This document shows, piece after piece, positions 1-10,877 of a stretch of DNA of 64,000 nucleotides. The notes under the pieces are model-generated. The model ran no database searches, was not told the origin of the DNA, and saw only the letters and a list, made by a program, of their open reading frames with translations. A program made the translations under genes and the position numbers. This DNA comes from Roseateles asaccharophilus (lineage in GTDB: Bacteria > Pseudomonadota > Gammaproteobacteria > Burkholderiales > Burkholderiaceae_C), in contig NZ_SNXE01000006.1 of assembly GCF_004362405.1 (NCBI RefSeq), positions 186,001 through 250,000 on the forward strand. The letters run 5' to 3'. The stretch's first letter is position 1. Every line of letters begins with the position of its first letter.

Positions 1-2
1 GC

Positions 3-140
3 TACATCCGCCACCAGGTGGACTTCGCCTTCTATCTCACCGAGTCCGAGCGCCTGGAGATGAATGTGGCGATCCGCGACGCGGTGAGCTACGCCTTCAA
101 CTTTGTGCGCGCCCGCAGCGCGCTGCGCAGCCGCGGCTGA
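3..140 (+). CDS. C-terminal end of an unidentified protein (5' truncated by window edge)
   Basis: An open frame enters from the left edge and ends at a TGA at 138-140, giving about 45 residues that include HQVDFAFYLTESERLEMN and end in RSALRSRG. Codon use is GC-rich like the neighbours, so it is probably a real gene end. I do not recognise the family. It converges with nadB, with a stem-loop between the two stops. Confidence 0.5.
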   Translation, partial: YIRHQVDFAFYLTESERLEMNVAIRDAVSYAFNFVRARSALRSRG

Positions 141-149
141 CGATGCCGC

Positions 150-171
150 ACCGCGGCCCTTGCGCCGCGGT
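150..171. terminator. Stem-loop between convergent genes
   Basis: Eight-base arms ACCGCGGC and GCCGCGGT flank a 6-base loop. The stem lies between the stop of the partial left-edge gene and the stop of nadB. There is no clear U-run, so this is a possible rather than a classical intrinsic terminator. Confidence 0.35.
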
Positions 172-176
172 ATCTC

Positions 177-1778
177 TCAGGCGCCGCGCCAGCTGCGCTC
201 GGCAATCAGCACCGTGGGGAAGCTCACCGGCAGGGTCTGCGGGTAGTCGCGGCTGTAGTGCAGGCCGCGGCTCTCGTGGCGCAGCAGGGCCGAGCGCACG
301 ATCAGCTCGGCACAGTCCACCAGATTGCGCAGTTCCAGCAGATCGCGGTTGACGCGGAAATTGGCGTAGTAGTCCTCGATCTCGTCGCGCAGCAGGTGGA
401 TGCGGTGCAGGGCCCGCTCCAGGCGCTTGGTGGTGCGCACGATGCCCACATAGTTCCACATCAGGAGTCGCAGCTCGTCCCAGTTGTGGGCGATCACCAC
501 CTGCTCGTCGGCATCTTCCACCTGGCTTTCGTCCCAGGCCGGCAGGGGCGCGGGCGCGAGTTCGGCCTGGCCTAGGATGTGGTCGGCGCAGGTCTGGCCC
601 AGCACCACGCACTCCAGCAGGGAATTGCTGGCCAGGCGGTTGGCGCCGTGCAGGCCGGTGTAGCCGGTCTCGCCCACGGCGTAGAGGCCCGGCAGATCGG
701 TCTGGCCGCTCAGATCGCTGACCACGCCGCCGCAGGTGAAGTGCACCGCCGGCACCACCGGAATGGGCTGACGCGCGATGTCGATGCCCAGGGCCAGGCA
801 GCGCGCGTGGATGGTGGGGAAATGCTCCTTGAGGAAGGCCTCCCCCAGATGCGTGGCGTCCAGCCACACATGGTCCAGGCCATGCTTCTTCATCTCGAAG
901 TCGATGGCGCGGGCCACGATATCGCGCGGCGCCAGCTCCATGCGTTCGTCGTGCGCGGCCATGAAGCGAGTGCCATCGGGCAACTTCAGATGCCCGCCCT
1001 CGCCGCGCAAGGCCTCGGTGATCAGGAAGCTGCGCTCCTGCGGGTGATAGAGGCAGGTCGGGTGGAACTGGATGAACTCCATATTCGCCACCCGGCAGCC
1101 CGCGCGCCAGGCCATGGCGATGCCGTCGCCGGTCGAGGTATCGGGATTGGTGGTGTAGCGATAGACCTTGCCCGCACCGCCCGTGGCCAGCACCACGGCG
1201 CGCGCCGCCAGGGTCTCCACGCGCTGCGCGTCGATGTCCAGGGCATAGATGCCGTAGCAGCGCGGTGACTCCTGGCGCTGCACATGGCGCGAGGTGATCA
1301 GGTCCAGCGCCATCCAGCGCTCGCGCAGGCTGATATTGGGATGGGCGCGCGCCGCCGCCAGCAGCTGGTCATGGATGGCCTTGCCGGTGGCATCCGCCGC
1401 GTGGGCGATACGGCGCACCGCATGGCCGCCCTCGCGGGTCAGATGCAAGCCCAGGGGGCCGTCATCGTCGGGCGTGAAAGGCACGCCCTGCTCCACCAGC
1501 CAGGCCACGGCGGCCGCGCTGCGCTCCGCAATGAAGCGGGCCGTGGCCTCATCCACCAGACCGGCCCCGGCCTCGCGGGTGTCGCGCACATGGCTGTCTA
1601 TGCTGTCGTCACTGCCCAGCACACCCACGATGCCGCCCTGGGCCCAGGCCGTGGCCGCCTCAGTCAGATCGCGCTTGGCCAGCACCACCACGGGCACCTG
1701 ATCGGCCAGGTGCAAGGCCACGGTGAGGCCGGCCAGGCCGGCGCCAACAATCACTACGGGAGCCCCAACAGCAGTCAT
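177..1778 (-). CDS. nadB: L-aspartate oxidase
   Basis: NadB is a cytoplasmic FAD enzyme that oxidises L-aspartate to iminoaspartate, the first step of de novo NAD synthesis with NadA. The 533-residue product begins with the dinucleotide-binding motif VVIVGAGLAGLTVALHLA. It continues with the substrate and FAD segments of the succinate dehydrogenase/aspartate oxidase family: TEALRGEGG, FIQFHPT, HFTCGGV and the C-terminal SNSLLECVV region. Length matches the family (about 530-540). I chose the ATG at 1778; a GTG four codons upstream (1790) is also possible, and neither has a strong ribosome binding site. No nadA or nadC is visible nearby. Confidence 0.95.
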   Translation of the reverse strand: MTAVGAPVVIVGAGLAGLTVALHLADQVPVVVLAKRDLTEAATAWAQGGIVGVLGSDDSIDSHVRDTREAGAGLVDEATARFIAERSAAAVAWLVEQGVPFTPDDDGPLGLHLTREGGHAVRRIAHAADATGKAIHDQLLAAARAHPNISLRERWMALDLITSRHVQRQESPRCYGIYALDIDAQRVETLAARAVVLATGGAGKVYRYTTNPDTSTGDGIAMAWRAGCRVANMEFIQFHPTCLYHPQERSFLITEALRGEGGHLKLPDGTRFMAAHDERMELAPRDIVARAIDFEMKKHGLDHVWLDATHLGEAFLKEHFPTIHARCLALGIDIARQPIPVVPAVHFTCGGVVSDLSGQTDLPGLYAVGETGYTGLHGANRLASNSLLECVVLGQTCADHILGQAELAPAPLPAWDESQVEDADEQVVIAHNWDELRLLMWNYVGIVRTTKRLERALHRIHLLRDEIEDYYANFRVNRDLLELRNLVDCAELIVRSALLRHESRGLHYSRDYPQTLPVSFPTVLIAERSWRGA

Positions 1779-1855
1779 TCCGTCGCGCACCCGGCTTTGC
1801 TTTTCATCGGGGCGTCATGCAAAAGAGATGGCGGATTCTAGAAGCCCCTCAAAGA

Positions 1856-1880
1856 CAAGGCCGGCGCGGGGCCGGCCTTG
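1856..1880 (-). terminator. Intrinsic terminator after clpB
   Basis: A 10-base-pair stem (CAAGGCCGGC pairing with GCCGGCCTTG, 5-base loop) lies just past the clpB stop. On the minus strand it is followed by a T-containing tract (TGTCTTTGAG), fitting rho-independent termination. It separates clpB from nadB. Confidence 0.6.
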
Positions 1881-1906
1881 GTGGCGGGAGATTGGGCGCG
1901 CCGCCT

Positions 1907-4504
<2,598 letters not shown>

Positions 4505-4528
4505 GGGATGGTTCCTCCGTTGGCGAGC

Positions 4529-4556
4529 AGATAGGACTCTGCACGGCGATTTCAAG
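4529..4556 (-). promoter_or_regulatory. Sigma-32 (RpoH) heat-shock promoter of clpB
   Basis: On the minus strand CTTGAAA (4550-4556) is followed after exactly 14 bases by CCTATCT (4529-4535). This is a near-perfect match to the RpoH consensus CTTGAAA-N13/14-CCCATNT. It lies about 25 bases upstream of the clpB start and directly after the crcB stop, so clpB should be heat-induced independently of the upstream genes. Confidence 0.85.
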
Positions 4557-4569
4557 ACCGCCGCGTGAT

Positions 4570-4953
4570 TCAGGGCTTGAGCAGGATCAAACGCATCATT
4601 GCCAGACCCAGGGCCGCCGCCCCCAAAGAGCCCAGCACATGGGCCGCGCTATGCGCCAGGGCCCAGCCGAACTGGCCACGCTGCAAGAGAGCCAGGGACT
4701 CGCCCGAAAAGGCCGAAAAGGTGGTCAGCCCGCCCAGAAAGCCCGTGACCAGCAAGAGCTTGAGCAACTCATTGGGCTGGCGACCGAAATACTCCAGGGC
4801 CATGCCGATCAGCAGCCCGCCCGCCAGATTCACCAGCAATGTGCCCAGGGGAAAGCCAGCCCAGCGGGCATTGAGCCAGACCCCGGTCTGCCAGCGCAGC
4901 AGGGCCCCGGCGGCGGCGCCCAGGGCCACGGCGACGGCCGGTGCCCAGCTCAT
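4570..4953 (-). CDS. crcB: Fluoride channel CrcB/Fluc
   Basis: CrcB is a small dual-topology inner-membrane channel that exports fluoride. The 127-residue product has four hydrophobic segments and the family hallmarks: GALLRWQ near the N-terminus, [14 protein letters not shown], and the signature [15 protein letters not shown] with the pore-lining Thr/Phe/Ser residues. The start MSWAPAV overlaps the moaE stop by 4 bases (ATGA), so it is probably translationally coupled to moaE. No fluoride riboswitch was evident upstream, as expected for a gene inside an operon. Confidence 0.93.
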   Translation of the reverse strand: MSWAPAVAVALGAAAGALLRWQTGVWLNARWAGFPLGTLLVNLAGGLLIGMALEYFGRQPNELLKLLLVTGFLGGLTTFSAFSGESLALLQRGQFGWALAHSAAHVLGSLGAAALGLAMMRLILLKP

Positions 4954-5435
4954 GCGGCGGCGTTGGCCGAGGCAATGCCCCAGCGCGCCAGGGCCGCATC
5001 GTCGCTCTCGCGGGCGTCCACCCAGCGGGCGCCCTCGGCCGTGTGCTCCTTCTTCCAGAAGGGGGCCTGGGTCTTGAGATAGTCCATCAGGAATTCGGAG
5101 GCCTCGAAGGCCTGGCCGCGGTGACGGCTGGCCACCAGCACCAGCACGATCTGGGCGCCGGGCGCCAGCGGGCCCACGCGGTGGATCACCCGCGCGGCGC
5201 GGATCTCGAAGCGGCGAAAGGCCTCGTCCACCATGGCCTCGATGGCCGCCTCGGTCATGCCGGGGTAATGCTCCAGCTCCATGCAGCTCAGGCTGCCGCC
5301 GCCGTCGCGCACCGTGCCCACAAAGCTGACCACGGCGCCCACCTCCCCGTCGCTGCCGCGCAGGCGGGCGGTCTCGGTGCTCAGGTCGAAGTCCTCGGTC
5401 TGTATGGCCACGCGGGCCGCGGTGTCGGCAGGCAT
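4950..5435 (-). CDS. moaE: Molybdopterin synthase catalytic subunit MoaE
   Basis: MoaE is the large subunit of molybdopterin synthase, which transfers sulfur from MoaD thiocarboxylate to precursor Z in molybdenum cofactor synthesis. The 161-residue product has the conserved stretch MELEHYPGMTEAAIEAMV, the basic segment RHRGQAFEASEFLMDYLKT, and APFWKKEH with the catalytic lysine region. The ATG at 5435 is favoured. A TTG at 5468 overlapping the preceding gene's stop is an alternative. MoaD is not adjacent. The product supports the molybdenum-dependent formate dehydrogenase encoded further right. Confidence 0.93.
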   Translation of the reverse strand: MPADTAARVAIQTEDFDLSTETARLRGSDGEVGAVVSFVGTVRDGGGSLSCMELEHYPGMTEAAIEAMVDEAFRRFEIRAARVIHRVGPLAPGAQIVLVLVASRHRGQAFEASEFLMDYLKTQAPFWKKEHTAEGARWVDARESDDAALARWGIASANAAA

Positions 5436-5464
5436 GGCGGGATTGTGGCATTGCGCCACCACCC

Positions 5465-6211
5465 TCAAGCCCCGGGCCCGGCCTGCAGCTCGAACTCCAG
5501 CAAGACCTCGTCCTGCACCGCCAGCAGGCCGCCGGGCAGGGCAAAGGGCTGCAGGCCCAGCTCGCTGTGGCGCAGCACCAGGGACCCGGCCAGGCGGGGC
5601 GCGTCGGCCTCGCCGCTCAGGCGCAGCGCCACATCCGACTCATGCTGCTGGGGCCCACGCTGCCAGCGCACCCGGGCCGCCAGACGCGGTGGCTCGCCGC
5701 GCAGGGCCAGCAGTTCCAGACGCAGCGCCGGATGGCGCTGCGCATCCACGCCGCGCGGGCCCAGCAGATTGGCCCGGGTGGCGGCCACGGCCGCCTCGTC
5801 CAGCGGGCTGGCAAAGGCGGCGCCGGCGGCGGCGCGCTCGGCGGGCGCGTCCAGCTCGATGTCTTCCCAGCGCAGGCGCAGCGCGCCGCGCACCGCCGCT
5901 AGGGCGGCCGGGCCCTCGATCCGCTCCGGCCACCACAGCCAGCCCTCGAAGCGCGGCACGGCGATCACATGGTTGTGGCCCAGGCGGGCCAGGCTGCCGG
6001 CGCGAAACACATAGACCCGCAGCCGCGAGCGCTCGGGCTGCAGGCGCAGCAGGCGGCCCGCGCCGCTGGGCGGCTGCTTGACGAACTCGGGCGGCCAGGG
6101 CGGGCTCGCCTCAAGTTCGCTGCCCGCGGGGCGGGCAGGCGGCACCGGCGCGCTGGCGCAGCCGGTCAGGGCCGCGCCCAGGGCCAGCAGACAGTGGCGG
6201 CGCGCGATCAC
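5465..6211 (-). CDS. YceI-like lipoprotein
   Basis: The 248-residue product starts with a short signal sequence ending in a lipobox (ALTGC, Cys at about residue 18), so it is predicted to be a lipoprotein. After a Pro-rich linker comes a segment typical of the YceI/lipocalin-like family (SRLRVYVFRAGSLARLGHNH). The rest is beta-rich with RHPALRLELLALRG, again YceI-like. YceI relatives bind polyisoprenoid-like lipids in the periplasm, but the substrate here is unknown. It overlaps the upstream Crp/Fnr gene by 4 bases (ATGA), so the two are probably co-translated. Confidence 0.75.
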   Translation of the reverse strand: MIARRHCLLALGAALTGCASAPVPPARPAGSELEASPPWPPEFVKQPPSGAGRLLRLQPERSRLRVYVFRAGSLARLGHNHVIAVPRFEGWLWWPERIEGPAALAAVRGALRLRWEDIELDAPAERAAAGAAFASPLDEAAVAATRANLLGPRGVDAQRHPALRLELLALRGEPPRLAARVRWQRGPQQHESDVALRLSGEADAPRLAGSLVLRHSELGLQPFALPGGLLAVQDEVLLEFELQAGPGA

Positions 6212-6939
6212 GCGCCCTCTCCCGCCGCCTCGCCAAGCGCTTGCAGCGCCGCCCGGTCCAGCAGCTCGATCTCGCCATAGCCCAGGGCCAGCAGCCCCTG
6301 GGCGGCCAGGGCCTGCAAGGCCTTGCTCACGCTCTGCCGGCTCACGCCCAGCATCAGGGCCAGCTGCTCCTGCGGCAGGCGTAGGGGCCGCGGCGTGCCG
6401 CCGGGCGCGCGCTGGCCATAGCCCTGGTCCAGCAGCAACAGGCGCTTGGCCAGGCGCTGCGGCAGCGGCAGGCGGGCAATATCCTCCAGCACCTCGAAGC
6501 TCAGGCGCAGCTTGGTGCAGGCCAGCACCGCCAGATCGCGCCAGCAGGCCGGGTGCTGATCCAGCCAGGCCTGCAGGCCGGTATGCGGCACCAGCCAGAC
6601 CTGGCTCGCGCCTTCGGCCACCGCGTCATGGGTGCGCGGCCGACCGTCCAGCAGTGAGATCTCGCCAAACCACTGGCCCGGCTCCAGCCAGGCCAGCAGG
6701 CTGGGGCGGCCATCGGCCTGGGCCGCGCCCACCTGCAGCGCGCCCGAGAGCACGCAGCACAGGCCCTCGGGCCGGTCCCCACGCTCGAACAAGGCCTGCC
6801 CCGCGCCCAGGCTGACCCGCCGCCCGGCGCGCAGCAGCTGCTCTTGCAGCTGGGGGGCGCAGGCGGCAAACCAGGGGTGGCCGCGCATCAGGGTCTCTTC
6901 GGCCGGGCTCAGGGCGGAGGATGGGGCGGGCAGGTGCAT
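6208..6939 (-). CDS. Crp/Fnr-family transcriptional regulator
   Basis: The 243-residue product has an N-terminal cyclic-nucleotide-binding-like beta roll (residues about 20-140; FGEISLLDGRPRTHDAVA). A dimerisation helix follows, then a C-terminal winged helix-turn-helix with recognition region LALMLGVSRQSVSKALQ. The N-terminal cysteine cluster of true FNR is absent, so it is not an oxygen-sensing FNR by that mechanism; the ligand is unknown. It heads a minus-strand set with the YceI-like lipoprotein, moaE and crcB, and is divergent from the DUF962 gene. Confidence 0.88.
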   Translation of the reverse strand: MHLPAPSSALSPAEETLMRGHPWFAACAPQLQEQLLRAGRRVSLGAGQALFERGDRPEGLCCVLSGALQVGAAQADGRPSLLAWLEPGQWFGEISLLDGRPRTHDAVAEGASQVWLVPHTGLQAWLDQHPACWRDLAVLACTKLRLSFEVLEDIARLPLPQRLAKRLLLLDQGYGQRAPGGTPRPLRLPQEQLALMLGVSRQSVSKALQALAAQGLLALGYGEIELLDRAALQALGEAAGEGA

Positions 6940-6995
6940 GATGGGGAAAGCTCGGGGGCGGGTGGCGCACCATGGGGCAGCACGGGGCGCCAGTT

Positions 6996-7011
6996 TGTCG
7001 GAAATTTGACA
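6996..7011. promoter_or_regulatory. Possible Crp/Fnr-type operator in divergent promoter
   Basis: In the gap between the Crp/Fnr gene and the divergent DUF962 gene lies an imperfect inverted repeat, TGTC-N8-GACA, that includes TTGACA, a possible -35 element for the rightward gene. It has the spacing of a Crp/Fnr half-site pair and may be the regulator's own site. The match is weak. Confidence 0.25.
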
Positions 7012-7079
7012 GTCCTGCGTCCGGGCTCACACTAGCATGCGCCGCCACGTCGAACAGCATCCACAAGAAGGAGACGCTC

Positions 7080-7631
7080 ATGGCTGCCAGCCCCTTCCGC
7101 CCCGCCCTGGACCTGATGGTGCAGTACGCCCGCTACCACCGCGACCGCCGCAATATCGCCACCCACTTCATCGGCATTCCGCTGATCGTGTTTGCCATCG
7201 GCGTGCTGATGGGTCGGGCCCAGTTCAGCCTGGGCGATCTGAGCCTGAGCGCCGCTTGGCTGCTCTGGGGTCTGTCCACCCTCTGGTATCTGAGCCGCGG
7301 CGCCCTGCTGCTGGGCGCGGCCACGGCCGCGGTCAACGGCCTGCTGATGGCCCTGGCCGCACCGCTGGCCGACCACAGCCTGAGCACGGCCCATTGGCTG
7401 GCCTGGGGCCTGGGCAGCTTTGTGCTGGGCTGGATCTTCCAGTTCGTGGGTCACTACTACGAGGGCAAGAAGCCGGCCTTTGTGGATGATCTGGTGGGCC
7501 TGCTGGTGGGCCCCATGTTTGTGGTGGGCGAGGCCCTGTTCGCCCTGGGCCTGCAGCGCGGCATGCTGGCCGAGATCGAGCGCCAGGCCGGCCCCACCCA
7601 TCTGCGCGATCTGACGCGTCCCGCCGCGTGA
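7080..7631 (+). CDS. Mpo1/DUF962-family membrane protein
   Basis: The 183-residue product has the N-terminal YARYHRDRRNIATHFIGIP signature with the conserved histidines of the DUF962 (YGL010w/Mpo1) family, then four hydrophobic segments and the conserved WIFQFVGHYYEGKKPA. Yeast Mpo1 is an Fe(II)-dependent dioxygenase acting on 2-hydroxy fatty acids. A matching activity is inferred only from family membership. The ATG is preceded by AAGGAG at 7068-7073. It overlaps the next gene by 4 bases. Confidence 0.85.
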   Translation: MAASPFRPALDLMVQYARYHRDRRNIATHFIGIPLIVFAIGVLMGRAQFSLGDLSLSAAWLLWGLSTLWYLSRGALLLGAATAAVNGLLMALAAPLADHSLSTAHWLAWGLGSFVLGWIFQFVGHYYEGKKPAFVDDLVGLLVGPMFVVGEALFALGLQRGMLAEIERQAGPTHLRDLTRPAA

Positions 7632-8656
7632 GTGCACCCTGTGACCAGCCCTTGGGCCCCGTGCTCATCATGGGCGCGGGCTCGGTGGGCTGCTTTCTGG
7701 GCGGCGTGCTGGCCCAGGCCGGTCACGAGCTGCATTTCGTGGCCCGGCCCCGGGTGCTGGAGGCCCTGCGCACGCAGGGCCTGCGTCTGAGCGATCTGGA
7801 GGGTCGCCAGATCCATCTGCCGCCCCAGACCCTGCATCTGCACGCGCAGCCACCGGTCGGACTGCGGCCCGCCCTGACGCTGCTGTGCGTCAAGAGCGGC
7901 GCCACCGCCGAGGCCGCGCGCCAGCTGGCGGCCTGCCTGCCGCCGGGCAGCGCCGTGGTCTCCATGCAAAACGGTGTGGGCAATGTGGAGCGCGCCCGCG
8001 AGGCGGCGCCGGCATTGCACTGGCTGGCGGGCATGGTGCCCTTCAATGTGGCCGAGCAGGCCGCCGGGCATTACCACCGCGGCACCGCGGGTGGCCTGGC
8101 CGCCGAACAGCATGCGGCCCTGCAAGCCCTGAGCCCGGCCCTGGCGGGCTTTGGCATCAAGCTGCGCCTGCAGCCCGATCTGCGGGCCTTGCAGTGGGGC
8201 AAGCTGCTGATCAACCTCAACAACCCGGTGAATGCGCTATCGGGCCGGCCCCTGCGCGCCCAGCTGCTGGACCGCGGCTACCGGCGCTGCTTCGCGGCCC
8301 TGCAGGCCGAGGCCCTGGCCCTGCTGCAGCAGGCCGGCATCGCGGTGGCCGCGCCCACGCCCGTGCCGCCGCGCCATCTGCCCGCCCTGCTGCGCCTGCC
8401 CACCCCGCTGTTTCGCCTGCTGGCGGCCCGCATGCTGCGCATGGACAGCAAGGCCCGCTCCAGCATGGCTGACGACCTGGCCCGGGGCCGCAAGACCGAG
8501 ATCGACGCGCTGTGCGGCGAAGTCGTGCGCCTGGCCTGCCGCGAGGGCCGTCAGGCCCCGCTGAATGCCCGCATGCAGGCCCTGGTGGAAGCCTGGGCCC
8601 AGCGGCCCCGCCCCTACGGCCCCCGCGAGCTGGAAGAGGCGCTGGGGCTGCGCTGA
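7628..8656 (+). CDS. panE: Ketopantoate reductase-family protein
   Basis: The 342-residue product has an N-terminal NADP-binding Rossmann motif (ILMIG-type, here IMGAGSVGCFLGG) and the family core CVKSGATAEAA, SMQNGVGN and KLLINLNNPVNAL with the catalytic Lys/Asn region. The C-terminal helical domain carries SMADDLARGRKTEIDALCG. PanE reduces 2-dehydropantoate to pantoate in CoA synthesis. Several paralogues of this family act on other 2-keto acids, so the substrate is not certain. It starts with GTG, overlapping the DUF962 stop. Confidence 0.85.
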   Translation: MSAPCDQPLGPVLIMGAGSVGCFLGGVLAQAGHELHFVARPRVLEALRTQGLRLSDLEGRQIHLPPQTLHLHAQPPVGLRPALTLLCVKSGATAEAARQLAACLPPGSAVVSMQNGVGNVERAREAAPALHWLAGMVPFNVAEQAAGHYHRGTAGGLAAEQHAALQALSPALAGFGIKLRLQPDLRALQWGKLLINLNNPVNALSGRPLRAQLLDRGYRRCFAALQAEALALLQQAGIAVAAPTPVPPRHLPALLRLPTPLFRLLAARMLRMDSKARSSMADDLARGRKTEIDALCGEVVRLACREGRQAPLNARMQALVEAWAQRPRPYGPRELEEALGLR

Positions 8657-8668
8657 GCAGGGTCGGGC

Positions 8669-9205
8669 TCAGCCCCTGGCCAGGGCCAGGCTCATATGCA
8701 CCTTGCCCTTGAAGCTGCCGTCCTTGCCGCCGTCCGTGCCGCTGTCGGTGCGGATGGCCCGGGGCTGGGTGCCCCAGCTCACAAAGCCCACCGAGCGGTA
8801 GAGCCGCAGCGCCGGCTCGTTGCCCTCGGTCAGCGTGAGGTTCAGCATCAGGACCTCGGGCCGGGCCGCGGCAGCGGCAATCGCGGCCTGCATGAGCGCC
8901 AAACCGACACCGCGGCCCCGCTGCGCGGCCTGCACATACATGCCCAGGATCAGGGCGCCATGGCGGGTCTTGGGCTTGGCCGAATACTCGATGGCCACCG
9001 TGCCCACCAGCCGCCCCTCCTGCCAGGCGCCGAAGCAGGTGCCCAGACCTTCGGCGCTGCCGATGCGCTTGATCCACCAGGCCTCGGGCTCGGCCCGCCG
9101 CTCCGCCGCCGTGGTCGTGAAGGCATCCGGCGCCTGCTCATAGGCTTCCAGCATGAGTTCGCGGTAGGCCGCCGCGTCGGCGGGGGTGAGAACGGTGACT
9201 TGCAT
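8669..9205 (-). CDS. GNAT-family N-acetyltransferase
   Basis: The 178-residue product is a single GNAT domain. The acetyl-CoA pyrophosphate-binding motif A reads QAAQRGRGVGLALMQAAI and is followed by LNLTLTEGNEPALRLYRSVGF, the usual motif B. The substrate cannot be told from sequence. It converges with the ketopantoate reductase gene and diverges from the next acetyltransferase gene. Confidence 0.88.
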   Translation of the reverse strand: MQVTVLTPADAAAYRELMLEAYEQAPDAFTTTAAERRAEPEAWWIKRIGSAEGLGTCFGAWQEGRLVGTVAIEYSAKPKTRHGALILGMYVQAAQRGRGVGLALMQAAIAAAAARPEVLMLNLTLTEGNEPALRLYRSVGFVSWGTQPRAIRTDSGTDGGKDGSFKGKVHMSLALARG

Positions 9206-9438
9206 ACCGGGCGTCCATCAAAGGGTTCGGGTGAAGAGGCCTCGGTATAGCACGGTGAGGGGCAAGACCTGGCACTGAGGTGGGGCCGCTCAGGCGCAGA
9301 TCCAGTGGCATGGCGACCGAGACGGCATGCGGCGTTCCCCGTGCTCAGAAAACGGCCGGCGGCGGCCCCAAAAGCCCGCCCCAACGCCCGCCCCCACCGT
9401 ACCGACATGCTCCAATGCGGCTGTCGAGGAGCTGCACC

Positions 9439-9882
9439 ATGGCCGAGAACCTGATCTTGAGTGGCTACGCCGAGGACTGCCCCAGCGAGCTGCTGGCCGC
9501 CATCGATGCCGGCCTGCATGCCCACAATCTGGCGGCCGCGCCGCTGGATCAGGTGCGGAGCCTGGCTGTGGACATACGGCTGCCGGATGGCGCGCTGCTG
9601 GGCGGCGCGCTGGGGCGCAGCTGGGGCCTGTGCTGCGAGCTGCAGCAGCTGTGGGTGCGGGAAGATCGACGCGGCCAGGGCCTGGGCGCGACGCTGATGC
9701 GCGCCTTCGAGGCGCAAGCCGCGGCGCGCGGCTGCGAGCTGATCTACCTGGAGACCTTCAGCTTTCAGGCGCCCGGCTTCTACCGGCGGCTGGGCTATGA
9801 GGAAGCCGCCTGCCTGGAGGGCTTTGCCCCGGGTCTGGCCAAGTACCTGATGCGCAAGCGCCTGGAGTGCGCTGCACCTTGA
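9439..9882 (+). CDS. GNAT-family N-acetyltransferase
   Basis: The 147-residue product has the GNAT core: LQQLWVREDRRGQGLGATLM (acetyl-CoA loop R-x-x-G-x-G/A) and ETFSFQAPGFYRRLGY at the C-terminal motif B. The ATG at 9439 is preceded by a GAGGAG site. The 233-base gap to the divergent acetyltransferase contains no other gene I can support. Substrate unknown. Confidence 0.87.
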   Translation: MAENLILSGYAEDCPSELLAAIDAGLHAHNLAAAPLDQVRSLAVDIRLPDGALLGGALGRSWGLCCELQQLWVREDRRGQGLGATLMRAFEAQAAARGCELIYLETFSFQAPGFYRRLGYEEAACLEGFAPGLAKYLMRKRLECAAP

Positions 9883-9890
9883 GTGCAGCG
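9870..9890. terminator. Stem-loop at convergent gene ends
   Basis: Arms CGCTGCA and TGCAGCG with a 7-base loop overlap the stop codon of the second acetyltransferase gene and lie 19 bases before the lpxO stop. There is no U-run, so its role as a terminator is tentative. Confidence 0.3.
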
Positions 9891-9909
9891 CGAGTGCCCG
9901 GCCTCAGGC

Positions 9910-10821
9910 TCAGGCAAAGATCCAGTAGAGCAGGCCGAGAATGATGGCCCACTTGCCGATGTAGTAGGTCGGGCGGCTCTTGGCCTTGAGGGCCTTGCCC
10001 CACAGGCGCACCTTGTAGGCATAGAAGAAGAATTTGTTGAGCCCGCCCACGGGCTCGCCCTCCACGTTCTGGGTGGCAGCGGCCGTCATGACCACGCGGC
10101 CAAAGAGGCGGTTGAGCCAGCGCACCGGGGCGAAGAAAACCGGTCGCTCCACATCGCAGAACAGGATCACGCGCTGCTGATCGGTGCTGTTCTCGGCGTA
10201 GTGGATATAGGTCTCGTCGAACATCACCGCCTCACCGTCCTTCCAGTGATAGCGCTGGCCATCCACCTCGATGAAGCAGCCGGGCGAGTTGGGCGTGGTC
10301 AGGCCCAGGTGGTAGCGCAGCGAACCGGCATAGGGGTCGCGGTGGCGCTGCAGACGGCTGCCCGGCGGCAGGGAGGCGAACATGGCGGCCTTGACGCTGG
10401 GGATCTGGCGCAGCAGCTCCACGGTCTTGGGGCACAGGGCCTGGGCCGAGGCCAGGTCCTGTCCATACCACTTGAGGTAGAAGCGCTTCCAGCCGGTACG
10501 GAAGAAGCTGTTGAAGCCGATGTCGTTATAGGTGGCCGCGGCCTTGATCTGGCCCTCTTCATTGAGCTTGAGCGCTTCCTCGCGGATCACTTCCCAGTTG
10601 CGCTGCAGCAGCTCCAGCTCCTTGAACTCGCGCGTGTCCAGATAGGGCGTGGCCGGGGCTCGCGAGAACAGGTACATCAGGGCATTGATCGGGGAGATCA
10701 AGACCGTGAAGTCGGTCAGGGCCCGGGCCAGGCCAAAGCGCACCTTGCCACGGAAATGGGCATAGAGCGCCGAGGCGATGAAAATCAGCAGCACCCAGTA
10801 GCGCAAGGGAATCGAAGACAT
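9910..10821 (-). CDS. lpxO: LpxO-type aspartyl/asparaginyl beta-hydroxylase
   Basis: The 303-residue product has an N-terminal membrane helix (YWVLLIFIASALYAHF) followed by a 2-oxoglutarate/Fe(II) dioxygenase domain. Iron ligands are visible in RLQRHRDPYAGSLRYH and again near ETYIHYAENSTDQQRVILF. LpxO hydroxylates the secondary 3-hydroxymyristate chain of lipid A at the inner membrane. Sequence and topology fit LpxO better than soluble asparaginyl hydroxylases. It is transcribed alone. Confidence 0.85.
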   Translation of the reverse strand: MSSIPLRYWVLLIFIASALYAHFRGKVRFGLARALTDFTVLISPINALMYLFSRAPATPYLDTREFKELELLQRNWEVIREEALKLNEEGQIKAAATYNDIGFNSFFRTGWKRFYLKWYGQDLASAQALCPKTVELLRQIPSVKAAMFASLPPGSRLQRHRDPYAGSLRYHLGLTTPNSPGCFIEVDGQRYHWKDGEAVMFDETYIHYAENSTDQQRVILFCDVERPVFFAPVRWLNRLFGRVVMTAAATQNVEGEPVGGLNKFFFYAYKVRLWGKALKAKSRPTYYIGKWAIILGLLYWIFA

Positions 10822-10877
10822 CTGTGCGGCCTCGGAAAGAAACGCGGAAGGCCGTGATTATCGGCCCTGTCGCGCGC

